Positions 1 to 5,754 of a DNA stretch of 11,659 nt are shown piece by piece (positions within the stretch are counted from its first letter, which is position 1; each line of letters starts with the position of its first letter). Position numbers and translations under genes: made by a program. The notes below the pieces were generated by a model, which was given only the letters and a program-made list of their open reading frames with translations, was not told where the DNA came from and did no database searches. Location of the stretch: assembly GCA_964417785.1 (NCBI GenBank), contig CAYQJO010000134.1:1-11659 (forward strand). Reading direction: 5' to 3'. Source of the DNA: DAOTUL01 sp034437435 (GTDB taxonomy: Bacteria > Chloroflexota > Anaerolineae > Aggregatilineales > Phototrophicaceae).

Positions 1-81
1 TTGGCAATCAGAAAGGTGAGCGTATCTCATCGGCCTGGATTGACAGCACCTTTGAGATTCTTTATGATGCAGCGATGAACG
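1..81. other. Unassigned left edge
   Basis: No gene can be assigned here. On the plus strand one frame is open from position 3 through the terminator and across the antisense of the tRNA to a stop at 195-197. Its first 27 or so residues have an ordinary protein-like composition. Another frame stops at 76-78, four bases before the terminator, and could be the tail of a gene lying mostly to the left, but its residues look less protein-like. The terminator at 82-108 is symmetrical and could end an incoming plus-strand transcript. The sequence left of the window is needed to decide. Confidence 0.2.
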
Positions 82-108
82 AAAAAAGACCCACTACGGG
101 GTCTTTTT
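82..108 (-). terminator. Bidirectional intrinsic terminator after tRNA-Leu
   Basis: A perfect inverted repeat has a left arm at 83-92 (AAAAAGACCC), a loop at 93-98 and a right arm at 99-108 (GGGTCTTTTT). Because the arms run A-tract, GC core, T-tract, the hairpin reads as a rho-independent terminator on both strands. On the minus strand it starts two bases after the tRNA discriminator base, so it most likely ends the tRNA-Leu transcript. It may also stop an incoming plus-strand transcript from the left. Confidence 0.85.
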
Positions 109-109
109 G

Positions 110-192
110 TGCCGGTGGTGGGATTCGAACCCACACACCCAAAGGGCGATCGATTTTGAGTCGATTTCGTCTACCAGTTCCGACACACCGGC
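110..192 (-). tRNA. tRNA-Leu (anticodon CAA)
   Basis: The minus strand folds into a class II tRNA. The acceptor stem is GCCGGTG (192-186) pairing perfectly with CACCGGC (117-111), with discriminator A at 110. The anticodon stem ATCGA/TCGAT encloses the loop CTCAAAA, giving anticodon CAA (plus-strand positions 158-156), which reads the leucine codon TTG. The long variable arm (GCCC-TTT-GGGT) and the discriminator A are typical of tRNA-Leu. The T arm is GTGGG-TTCGAAT-CCCAC. The 3' CCA is not encoded and must be added after transcription. The gene stands alone, is followed at once by a terminator, and is divergent from the sigma factor gene. Confidence 0.96.
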
Positions 193-228
193 GATAATAC
201 TTATTACGGTTTAATTCTAAAGCAAACT

Positions 229-234
229 TATACT
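229..234 (+). promoter_or_regulatory. Possible -10 box for the sigma factor operon
   Basis: TATACT matches the housekeeping -10 consensus at five of six positions and lies about 30 bases upstream of the chosen sigma start, in an AT-rich gap. No good -35 box is visible: TTACGG at 204-209 is a weak match with a 19-base spacer. The same gap must also hold the promoter of the divergent tRNA-Leu. Operons of this kind are often autoregulated by their own ECF factor, but no second promoter motif could be recognised. Confidence 0.3.
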
Positions 235-265
235 GAAATGGTATCTTCACCAGGCGGAAATGTCA

Positions 266-895
266 ATGGCTGGTCAATCTCAAGACGACGAACAGACGCG
301 CATCGCCGCCGCACAACGCGGAGATTTGGACGCATTTAATTCACTGGTCTTGGCCTACCAGGATATTGTCTACACGGTTGCCTACCGCATCATGGGCGAT
401 GGTGAGCGGTCCGCCGATGCAGCACAGGATGCCTTCATCACTGCCTACCGCCGGTTAGAGACCTACCGAGGTGGCAATTTTCGGTCCTGGCTGCTGCGCA
501 TTACCACCAATACCTGCTACGACACACTGCGCTACCATCGCCGCCGGCCAGCCACCGCGCTCGATGACCTAACCAGCGAGGATTTCGACGATGGTCCCCC
601 TATCCCGGACCCGGTTGCCACTCCGGAGGAGGTGGCCCAGGCGAGTGAACTCAGCGACGCCATCCAGCAGTGTATCAGCGGTCTTAAAGACGACCAGCGT
701 ATCGTCCTGGTGATGAACGATGTGGAAGGCTACAGCTACCAGGAGATTGCTGAGACAGTCGGTGTGCAGCTTGGTACTGTCAAATCGCGCTTGAGTCGGG
801 CGCGGGCCAATTTGCGACGATGTTTACAGGGGTTTAAGGAACTTTTGCCACTTGAGTATCGTCAGGGAAGTAAGGACGTCGGGCATAGCGCCTGA
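266..895 (+). CDS. ECF-type RNA polymerase sigma factor (sigma-70 family)
   Basis: This is an extracytoplasmic-function sigma factor that would bind core RNA polymerase and redirect it to a small regulon. The 209-residue protein has the usual two-domain plan. Region 2 spans about residues 21-94: it opens DLDAFNSLV, carries the core-binding AYRRL segment, and has NFRSWLLRI followed by the basic RYHRRR. After an acidic proline-containing linker (about 97-125), region 4 spans about 132-186 with the helix-turn-helix YSYQEIAETVGVQLGTVKSR. An in-frame ATG also exists at 260. I prefer 266 because AGGCGG (252-257) sits 8 bases upstream of it but only 2 from the other. The next gene encodes its anti-sigma partner 15 bases downstream. 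The ECF family assignment is very secure; the regulon and signal are unknown. Confidence 0.93.
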   Translation: MAGQSQDDEQTRIAAAQRGDLDAFNSLVLAYQDIVYTVAYRIMGDGERSADAAQDAFITAYRRLETYRGGNFRSWLLRITTNTCYDTLRYHRRRPATALDDLTSEDFDDGPPIPDPVATPEEVAQASELSDAIQQCISGLKDDQRIVLVMNDVEGYSYQEIAETVGVQLGTVKSRLSRARANLRRCLQGFKELLPLEYRQGSKDVGHSA

Positions 896-910
896 CAGGA
901 ATCAGAGTCA

Positions 911-1756
911 ATGTCTTTAGAGTTCAACGATTACGAACTGCTGTCCGCCTATATCGATGGCGAAATCACCGAAGATGAGCGTCGCACACTCGAATCCCGG
1001 TTGATGGCAGAACCCGAATTACAGCAGGAGCTTACCGCGCTGCGGCAGACCGTCGCACTGGTGACACAGCTTCCAACGCTGAAAGCGCCGCGTGACTTCA
1101 CCCTGACGAGGGCGATGGTAGCACAGCGCCGCCGTCTGATCGCTTTCCCGCTGGTCAGTGCGCTGAGTGCCGCTGCCGCTGTGGTTTTGATCGCGTTGGG
1201 AATCCTGATGATCGGCACCGAAGACGCCAGCAACGAGGCCATACCTGCTGCCGTCTACGAACCAGAGGTCGGCATCTACAGCAACACCTATCCATCGGAT
1301 GCGACATCACTCGCTGCCGCGCCGACACCGACGCAAGCCCTCATGGGATCGATGACTGAAGTGGCGGCATTCGAGATGGAAGAGATGAACGACGACGGAT
1401 CAACCGAAAATGTGCCATCGGACGCGGTGGCCGGTACCAGCATGCGGCAGGCCGATGCCGTCATGGATGCGCCAGTCGTGGAAGCGACCGCTGAGATGAT
1501 GGCACCGGGTGCCGGAGACGATGTTGACGTCCAGGACTCCCTGTCTCAGGTCGCATCTGCATCACCGGAACCCAGTCCGCCGCCGCCGGTTGTCGCGGCG
1601 GCACCGCCGGTGGAGGAACCACAGCGCAGCGTCGATGAAACCGTTGTCGAAGAAGAACCGGATGACCGCGAGGCGCTGCCATTTTTCTTGATCGGTGCCG
1701 GCGGACTGCTGCTGGTGTTCGCGGTCAGTTGGTGGATTGTGCAGCGTAATGGCTGA
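911..1756 (+). CDS. Membrane-bound anti-sigma factor, zinc-less variant with two membrane spans
   Basis: The 281-residue protein starts with an anti-sigma-like helical domain (about residues 7-46; LLSAYIDGEITEDERRTLE). It resembles the zf-HC2/ZAS domain that clamps ECF sigma factors, but contains no cysteine, so the usual His-x3-Cys-x2-Cys zinc site is absent. A basic RRR leads into membrane span 1 (about 77-101). A long acidic, Ala/Pro-rich segment follows, with a methionine-rich part (eight Met between 145 and 197) and a poly-proline run near 221-226. A second span (about 257-277) ends in QRNG. The predicted topology is sigma-binding domain inside, low-complexity segment outside and C-terminus inside. 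It lies directly behind the ECF gene, which supports the role. It is most likely an anti-sigma factor; the function of the outer segment is unknown. Confidence 0.8.
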   Translation: MSLEFNDYELLSAYIDGEITEDERRTLESRLMAEPELQQELTALRQTVALVTQLPTLKAPRDFTLTRAMVAQRRRLIAFPLVSALSAAAAVVLIALGILMIGTEDASNEAIPAAVYEPEVGIYSNTYPSDATSLAAAPTPTQALMGSMTEVAAFEMEEMNDDGSTENVPSDAVAGTSMRQADAVMDAPVVEATAEMMAPGAGDDVDVQDSLSQVASASPEPSPPPPVVAAAPPVEEPQRSVDETVVEEEPDDREALPFFLIGAGGLLLVFAVSWWIVQRNG

Positions 1757-2234
1757 GTATATCGCGGATTTCTGTCCGGCATGCGGCGCACCGACCCGGC
1801 GCGAAGTGGCACACGGACGCGAGCGTCCGGTATGTACCGCCTGCGCTCATGTGGTGTTTTTCGATCCCAAAGTCGCCGTGGTGGCCTTCATCACATCCGA
1901 GGACCGGGTGCTGTTGATTCAGCGCGACAACGAACCGGGTTATGGTCTGTGGTCGCTTCCGGGAGGCTTTGTAGATGCAGGTGAGCATCCAGAAGCAGCA
2001 CTCCAACGGGAACTGCTGGAAGAGACCCGTCTGAAGATTGGTGTAGCAGAAGTGTTGGGCGTGTTCCATGATGGCAGCGTCATCACCATCGCGTATGCCG
2101 CCACAATCGCTGGCGGCACACCCAGCCCGGCGGACGATGCTGCTGCCATCGGTTGGTTCGCGCCGGATCACCTGCCCCCGCTGGCGTTTACATCTACCAT
2201 CACATTGATTGATCGCTGGAAGAACCGATCTTGA
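1749..2234 (+). CDS. Nudix hydrolase with N-terminal zinc ribbon
   Basis: The 161-residue protein would hydrolyse a nucleoside diphosphate linked to another group, using divalent metal; the substrate cannot be read from the sequence. The N-terminus carries a zinc-ribbon pattern, Cys9-x2-Cys12 and Cys29-x2-Cys32, as in Nudix_N_2 / NADH-pyrophosphatase-like proteins. The Nudix box runs from Gly73 to about Leu95: G-x5-E79-x7-R87-E88-x2-E91-E92, with Arg94 where the consensus has Gly. The ATG at 1749 is chosen because it starts just before the cysteine motif and overlaps the anti-sigma gene by 8 bases (ATGGCTGA), suggesting translational coupling. An upstream in-frame ATG at 1695 would lie inside the anti-sigma second span. 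The 3' end overlaps the convergent methyltransferase gene by 35 bases. ADP-ribose or NADH are plausible substrates only by analogy. Confidence 0.9.
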   Translation: MAEYIADFCPACGAPTRREVAHGRERPVCTACAHVVFFDPKVAVVAFITSEDRVLLIQRDNEPGYGLWSLPGGFVDAGEHPEAALQRELLEETRLKIGVAEVLGVFHDGSVITIAYAATIAGGTPSPADDAAAIGWFAPDHLPPLAFTSTITLIDRWKNRS

Positions 2235-2982
2235 TAGCGATGTTGATCTGGTTAACGCCCAGCGCCGTCGGTGTGTAAGTTGTGCGGGTGACCACCTGTG
2301 CCAGGGCTGGTAATCCGAACAGCCCGAACTGCACCGGCTTCGGGATCAGCGGCAAATATGGCACATCCCAAAGACCATCCCCGAACTGCTTGAGGACGCT
2401 AAATCCGGCGGCTTCACACCAGCGCTTCCACACCGATGGCACCTGGCAGTTGATATGGGTTTTGTCTTTGCCGATGGCATCGGTATCGCGGTCTTTGAAA
2501 CGGCGCAGGCTGTATTCCGGATGGGGTGTGGCGAAGAACCAGAGTCCGCCGGGACGGAGCAGGCGGTTCACCTGACGGATGGTCGCTTCCGGATCGGGTA
2601 AATGCTCAACCAGATGCAACGCGACCACCGCACTGAACGAACCGGCCTCGAACTGACCGATGTCGGCCACATCCATCTGGTAGACTTCGGCGGCAGGGGC
2701 GTTCTGGCGGGTCTGGGCGACACTGTAGTCGATCAGATCAATGCCCACACACTGAAAATCGTCCTGAAGCAGACCGAGCAAATGGCCCAGCCCGCAGCCC
2801 ATCTCCAGTAGACGATATTCGCCGTCACCGGGCGGCGCATGCTGCCGGATCAAGGCAGCGAAGTAGCGACGGGCGAACCAGTACATGCTGAAACGTCCCA
2901 TGCTCCGGTCGGCATAATTCCACTTCTCAAAATATTCCCGCGTGTAGTGCTGGCGATAATCGTCCACACCCTGTCCTCGCAT
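2200..2982 (-). CDS. Class I SAM-dependent methyltransferase
   Basis: The 260-residue protein has the Rossmann-type methyltransferase core. Motif I is LLEMGCGLGHL (about residues 58-68). The acidic residue ending strand 2 is in GIDLIDYS (Asp82). Motif II/III lies near YQMDVAD (101-107), with AVVALHLVEHLPDP (118-131) and LLRPGGLWFFATPHPE (141-156) after it. The N-terminal stretch, rich in Tyr and Trp, resembles the cap of ubiquinone/UbiE-like and glycolipid-type methyltransferases, but the acceptor cannot be inferred. It is the last gene of the four-gene minus-strand chain, starting 4 bases after the SCO1664-type stop, so it is probably co-transcribed with the trio. Its last codons overlap the Nudix gene tail to tail, and no terminator is visible between them. 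Confidence 0.88.
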   Translation of the reverse strand: MRGQGVDDYRQHYTREYFEKWNYADRSMGRFSMYWFARRYFAALIRQHAPPGDGEYRLLEMGCGLGHLLGLLQDDFQCVGIDLIDYSVAQTRQNAPAAEVYQMDVADIGQFEAGSFSAVVALHLVEHLPDPEATIRQVNRLLRPGGLWFFATPHPEYSLRRFKDRDTDAIGKDKTHINCQVPSVWKRWCEAAGFSVLKQFGDGLWDVPYLPLIPKPVQFGLFGLPALAQVVTRTTYTPTALGVNQINIAIKIGSSSDQSM

Positions 2983-2986
2983 TCAG

Positions 2987-3721
2987 TTACACCGGCGGCC
3001 AGGGATAATTGGGGCCAGGACCGGGGATAGGATACTGGCGGTCACGCAGGAGACGATGTATGCGGCGTTTGAACGACTCGATTTCGCTGTGGCTGAGCAG
3101 CGTGCAGAGTTCCTGCCGGTAGGGGCTGTTGGGGTTGTCAAGTTGGTGCGCCAGTTGTTCGACATCACGAACAAGCTGCTCTGGCACCGGGTCACCGGCG
3201 AAGTTCCAGATCACTGTGCGCAGTTTGTTGGCGCTGTGGAAGGTGATGCCGTGATCGATTCCCCACAAATGCCCGCTCGAATCGACAATGCAATGCCCAC
3301 CTTTGCGGTCGGCGTTGTTGACCAGCACATCAAAGAGTGCCAGCCGGGCCAACTGTGGCAGCATAGAGTCGTCAAATTCAAAGTAATGATGGTTGGGGTC
3401 GTGGTCGACAAAGAACTGCGCCGATCCCAGGCCACGCGGCCCGGTACGCAGGGCCGTTGGCGGGATGAGCTTCCAACCGAGCGCATGTGAGGTCAAAAAC
3501 GAAGCGCGTTCACGAAAACATAGCGTACCATCGGGAAAATCCCACAACGGACGTTCCCCGCGCTGCGGTTTGTAGATGCACATGATTTTTGTGTCTTCGT
3601 GGTTGACTGCGGTGAGGAAGGTGTAATTGGAACTCCAATGCACCACACTCTGCTCCGCATCGAACGTCCCCTTTTCGAGGACTTCGAGGACACGATCAAA
3701 GGTCAGGGGTTTCTCACTCAT
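2987..3721 (-). CDS. SCO1664-family protein (PI3/PI4-kinase-like fold)
   Basis: The 244-residue protein matches the SCO1664 family, a short relative of the PI3/PI4-kinase and HipA-type kinases. Visible kinase-like elements are the nucleotide-lysine segment IYKPQRGERPLWDFP (Lys51; residues 49-63), a catalytic-loop-like DVLVNNADRKGGH (131-143; Asp138, Lys140) and a metal-binding-type WGIDHGITFH (Asp156). The C-terminus is proline-rich. In Actinobacteria this family occurs with a DUF3090 protein and an MSMEG_4193-type phosphomutase, and the same trio is intact here. Its ATG shares one base with the DUF3090 stop (TGATG). The substrate is unknown; kinase activity is an inference from the fold and the retained motif residues. 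Family recognition is strong. Confidence 0.88.
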   Translation of the reverse strand: MSEKPLTFDRVLEVLEKGTFDAEQSVVHWSSNYTFLTAVNHEDTKIMCIYKPQRGERPLWDFPDGTLCFRERASFLTSHALGWKLIPPTALRTGPRGLGSAQFFVDHDPNHHYFEFDDSMLPQLARLALFDVLVNNADRKGGHCIVDSSGHLWGIDHGITFHSANKLRTVIWNFAGDPVPEQLVRDVEQLAHQLDNPNSPYRQELCTLLSHSEIESFKRRIHRLLRDRQYPIPGPGPNYPWPPV

Positions 3722-4254
3722 CAGGTCCAGTAGTAAACCAAACGACCGTTTTGTTTGGGATCAGCCCGGCCCGAATTGACCATGTGTAGGGCTTGATCGC
3801 TGAGGGCACGCATTTGCTCGCGGCTGCACCATAGGCGCACGATGCCCGGCTGAATTTCTTCTTCCATACCGGCCAGCAGATCGTCATCATCTTGCTCAGC
3901 GATGACCAGTTCTTGCGCCACCAACACAATCTTATCCTGGTCTTCGTCGTAACCAAGGCCCATCTGCGAGACACGGAAAATCGGCTCAATGGGTTCGCGC
4001 AGGTCCATATCCGCCGGTGAGTCTTTGCCAGCACCGGGCTTGGATGCGTAACGTTCATCCAGATCGTCAATCAACTCAATAATGGCTTCGCTGAGAGCGC
4101 GAGACTGCTCTTTTTCGATAATCAACGAGACAATCTGGTTGTTATGTCCGGCCTGTAGGTAAAAGATACGTTTGCCTTTCGGCCCGATGGTTCCGATGGT
4201 GATGAAATCGACCGGATTTAATTCGAGTTCGACACCTGGCATACGGTCGCTCAT
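3721..4254 (-). CDS. DUF3090 family protein lacking the usual cysteine tail
   Basis: The 177-residue protein fits DUF3090, the middle member of the conserved phosphomutase / DUF3090 / SCO1664 trio. Recognisable parts are the opening ELNPVDFITIGTIGPKGKR, the FYLQAG strand, the helix with SEAIIELIDDLDER, the central FRVSQMGLGYDEDQDKIV, the acidic EQDDDDLLAGMEEE loop, and the ending LWCSREQMRALSDQ. As I recall the family, members usually finish in a short cysteine/histidine-rich segment. Here the end is HMVNSGRADPKQNGRLVYYWT-like and has no CxxC or HxC. The gene overlaps the phosphomutase by 4 bases (ATGA) and SCO1664 by 1. No biochemical function is established, so none is assigned. Confidence 0.85.
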   Translation of the reverse strand: MSDRMPGVELELNPVDFITIGTIGPKGKRIFYLQAGHNNQIVSLIIEKEQSRALSEAIIELIDDLDERYASKPGAGKDSPADMDLREPIEPIFRVSQMGLGYDEDQDKIVLVAQELVIAEQDDDDLLAGMEEEIQPGIVRLWCSREQMRALSDQALHMVNSGRADPKQNGRLVYYWT

Positions 4255-4871
4255 TCCTGCTCTAACTGTTGTACATGGGCGGTATCGTTTACCGTTGCCA
4301 CAAAGGGACGGCTGTGACCCATCATCAGTGTGTTAATCGACGCCGGTGAGATGATAATGCGCTGGAAGTTGTCCAGATGCATCCCCAGATAATGGGCCAG
4401 CACCATCTTGATAAGATCGGCGTGCGACACGATAACCACCCACTCACGCGGGTGAGCTTTGACCAACCGTTCAATCTCATCGACCGCCCGTGTCTGGACA
4501 CCGCGCATGGTTTCGCCGTTGGGGAAACTGGCACGCGATGGGTATTCCTGGATGACCTGCCACATCTTGCGTGCATTCAGGTCTGCGATCTTCGCGCCTT
4601 CCCAATCCCCATAGCGCACCTCAGCAATTTCGAGATTTTGCTTGATTTCCAGATGGGCATGATAACGACGAATCGCTTCGGCGGTTTCCATGGTACGTTC
4701 GAGCGGACTGGCGTAAATATGGTTGATGGGCGCTTTAGCAAGCCGCTGGCCCAGGGCATCGGCCTGTTTTTTCCCATCTTCGTTCAGATGCACACCGGGA
4801 GTCCATCCCGCCAGTTTTCCCGTCTTCACGAAGTCGTTTACCGCGTGGCGTATGAGAAGAATTGTGGTCAT
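4251..4871 (-). CDS. Histidine phosphatase superfamily protein, MSMEG_4193-type phosphomutase
   Basis: The 206-residue protein belongs to the phosphoglycerate mutase-like (histidine phosphatase) superfamily. The catalytic set is complete: Arg8-His9 in LLIRHAVND, with the phospho-accepting His9; Arg59 in YASPLERTMETAEA; Glu84 in IAEVRYGDWEG; and His150 in VIVSHADLIK. The N-terminal insert AGWTPGVHLNEDG is typical of phosphomutase-like members. Its place beside DUF3090 and SCO1664 makes it the MSMEG_4193-type member of that trio, annotated as a probable phosphomutase mainly from context with the kinase-like partner. It is the first gene of the minus-strand chain. The substrate is unknown, and simple phosphatase activity is equally possible. 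Confidence 0.9.
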   Translation of the reverse strand: MTTILLIRHAVNDFVKTGKLAGWTPGVHLNEDGKKQADALGQRLAKAPINHIYASPLERTMETAEAIRRYHAHLEIKQNLEIAEVRYGDWEGAKIADLNARKMWQVIQEYPSRASFPNGETMRGVQTRAVDEIERLVKAHPREWVVIVSHADLIKMVLAHYLGMHLDNFQRIIISPASINTLMMGHSRPFVATVNDTAHVQQLEQE

Positions 4872-4904
4872 GCTCTCTCAGAGTTGTTCATAATTGATGT
4901 TCAT

Positions 4905-4915
4905 CATATCATACC
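4905..4915 (-). promoter_or_regulatory. Possible -10 region for the phosphomutase operon
   Basis: On the minus strand TATGATATGAT contains two overlapping copies of TATGAT, each matching the -10 consensus at five of six positions, about 35-45 bases upstream of the phosphomutase ATG. No convincing -35 hexamer lies 16-18 bases further upstream. It is the best promoter-like element in the 184-base gap between the two minus-strand operons. Confidence 0.3.
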
Positions 4916-5022
4916 CCTTTACGCAATGACACGTTGGAATTGCGCACTTTTAATGGAATTCCCATATCATCTGCTCCGGGACCCCGGTTTATTTCAGGTA
5001 CTGAACGCATCTTACGGTATCG

Positions 5023-5053
5023 CACCCCTCCCACAGCTTCGCGGGGAGAGGCG
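5023..5053 (-). terminator. Strong hairpin after the propeller operon
   Basis: A left arm CACCCCTCCC (5023-5032) pairs with a right arm GGGAGAGGCG (5044-5053) around an 11-base loop, with wobble pairs near the base. It begins three bases after the last propeller gene on the minus strand. It lacks a T-tract on either side, so it is not a classical rho-independent terminator. It could be an RNA-stabilising 3' hairpin or a copy of a dispersed palindromic repeat. The rest of the 4872-5055 gap holds only the possible promoter listed above. Confidence 0.45.
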
Positions 5054-5055
5054 TA

Positions 5056-5754
5056 TTAAGGTCGCCACGCCGGGCTGCTGCCCGATGCGATGTGGCGGAT
5101 GGTGCCGTGTTCAGTGTCGATCACGATGATCGGCAGGAAACCGCTCGGATCGGTCAATGCGACATAATCCCCGTTTGTGGTCCACGCCGGGACGATCTCG
5201 CCCGGCAGGCCGGACAGCATGATGCCGTTGATCGTCACACGCCATCCGCCATCCATCCGCTCCGCTTCGATGCGGTAGCGTCCATCCGGCGACTCGAAGG
5301 TATCGGGATGCAGGTTGTCCAGATAGGTCTGCACACCGGGCGAGTCATAGGTCACGGACGATAGTTGGCGAGACCGGGGATCAACCCGGTAGATGTGACG
5401 CTGTGAGTCGGTATTGTCCACGAAAAATAAATCGCCTTCAATCCAACGGGGCAGCATATGGCGTTGGGCGGCTTTGTAATGGGCCAGCGGGGTACCATCG
5501 GCCTGCACGATGTTCATACCACCTTCCCGGACGAACGCCAGCAGTTCGCCATCCAGTGACCAGACGAGTTGTTCGCCGGGACCGGCACCCCATTGGATTG
5601 TTAAACCGCTGTGCAAATCGTGCAGATAAAGCGCGTCCTTGCTGTAGGCCAGTACCGGGTTCTGCATTTGCTGACCGGCATAAACGGCTCCATAAACCCC
5701 GGCTGATGTGAGCAGCAGCAAGATAAGGGCTGGCAGCCGGATCACCCGCACCAT
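5056..5754 (-). CDS. Membrane-anchored beta-propeller-like (TolB/WD40-like) protein
   Basis: The 232-residue protein starts with a basic n-region and a hydrophobic signal or anchor (MVRVIRLPALILLLLTSAG, residues 1-19), then continues as an extracytoplasmic beta-rich domain. Degenerate propeller-blade signatures are visible: LVWSLDGELLAFV (63-75), FESPDGRYRIE (153-163), and the final SSPAWRP. There are fewer and weaker blades than in the upstream propeller. The start at 5754 is chosen because its ATG shares one base with the upstream stop (TGATG). An in-frame ATG at 5778 would lie within the upstream gene and put eight extra residues before the signal. It is the last gene of the five-gene chain. 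It has no catalytic motif and is probably a binding or scaffold protein; the partner is unknown. Confidence 0.75.
   Translation of the reverse strand: MVRVIRLPALILLLLTSAGVYGAVYAGQQMQNPVLAYSKDALYLHDLHSGLTIQWGAGPGEQLVWSLDGELLAFVREGGMNIVQADGTPLAHYKAAQRHMLPRWIEGDLFFVDNTDSQRHIYRVDPRSRQLSSVTYDSPGVQTYLDNLHPDTFESPDGRYRIEAERMDGGWRVTINGIMLSGLPGEIVPAWTTNGDYVALTDPSGFLPIIVIDTEHGTIRHIASGSSPAWRP

Noticed and set aside
3..197. Plus-strand open frame running through the terminator and the tRNA antisense
   Set aside because: Only the first quarter looks protein-like; the rest is the complement of a well-formed tRNA and a perfect terminator. Without sequence to the left it cannot be called a gene.
4976..4987. 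CCGGGACCCCGG as a terminator hairpin
   Set aside because: The palindrome is nearly uninterrupted with at most a two-base loop, so it cannot form a stable hairpin; the following TTTATTT is short.
4377..5129. Plus-strand open frame of 250 codons across the phosphomutase gene and the intergenic gap
   Set aside because: Most of it is antisense to a complete, catalytically intact histidine phosphatase; the encoded product shows no domain and there is no ribosome-binding site.
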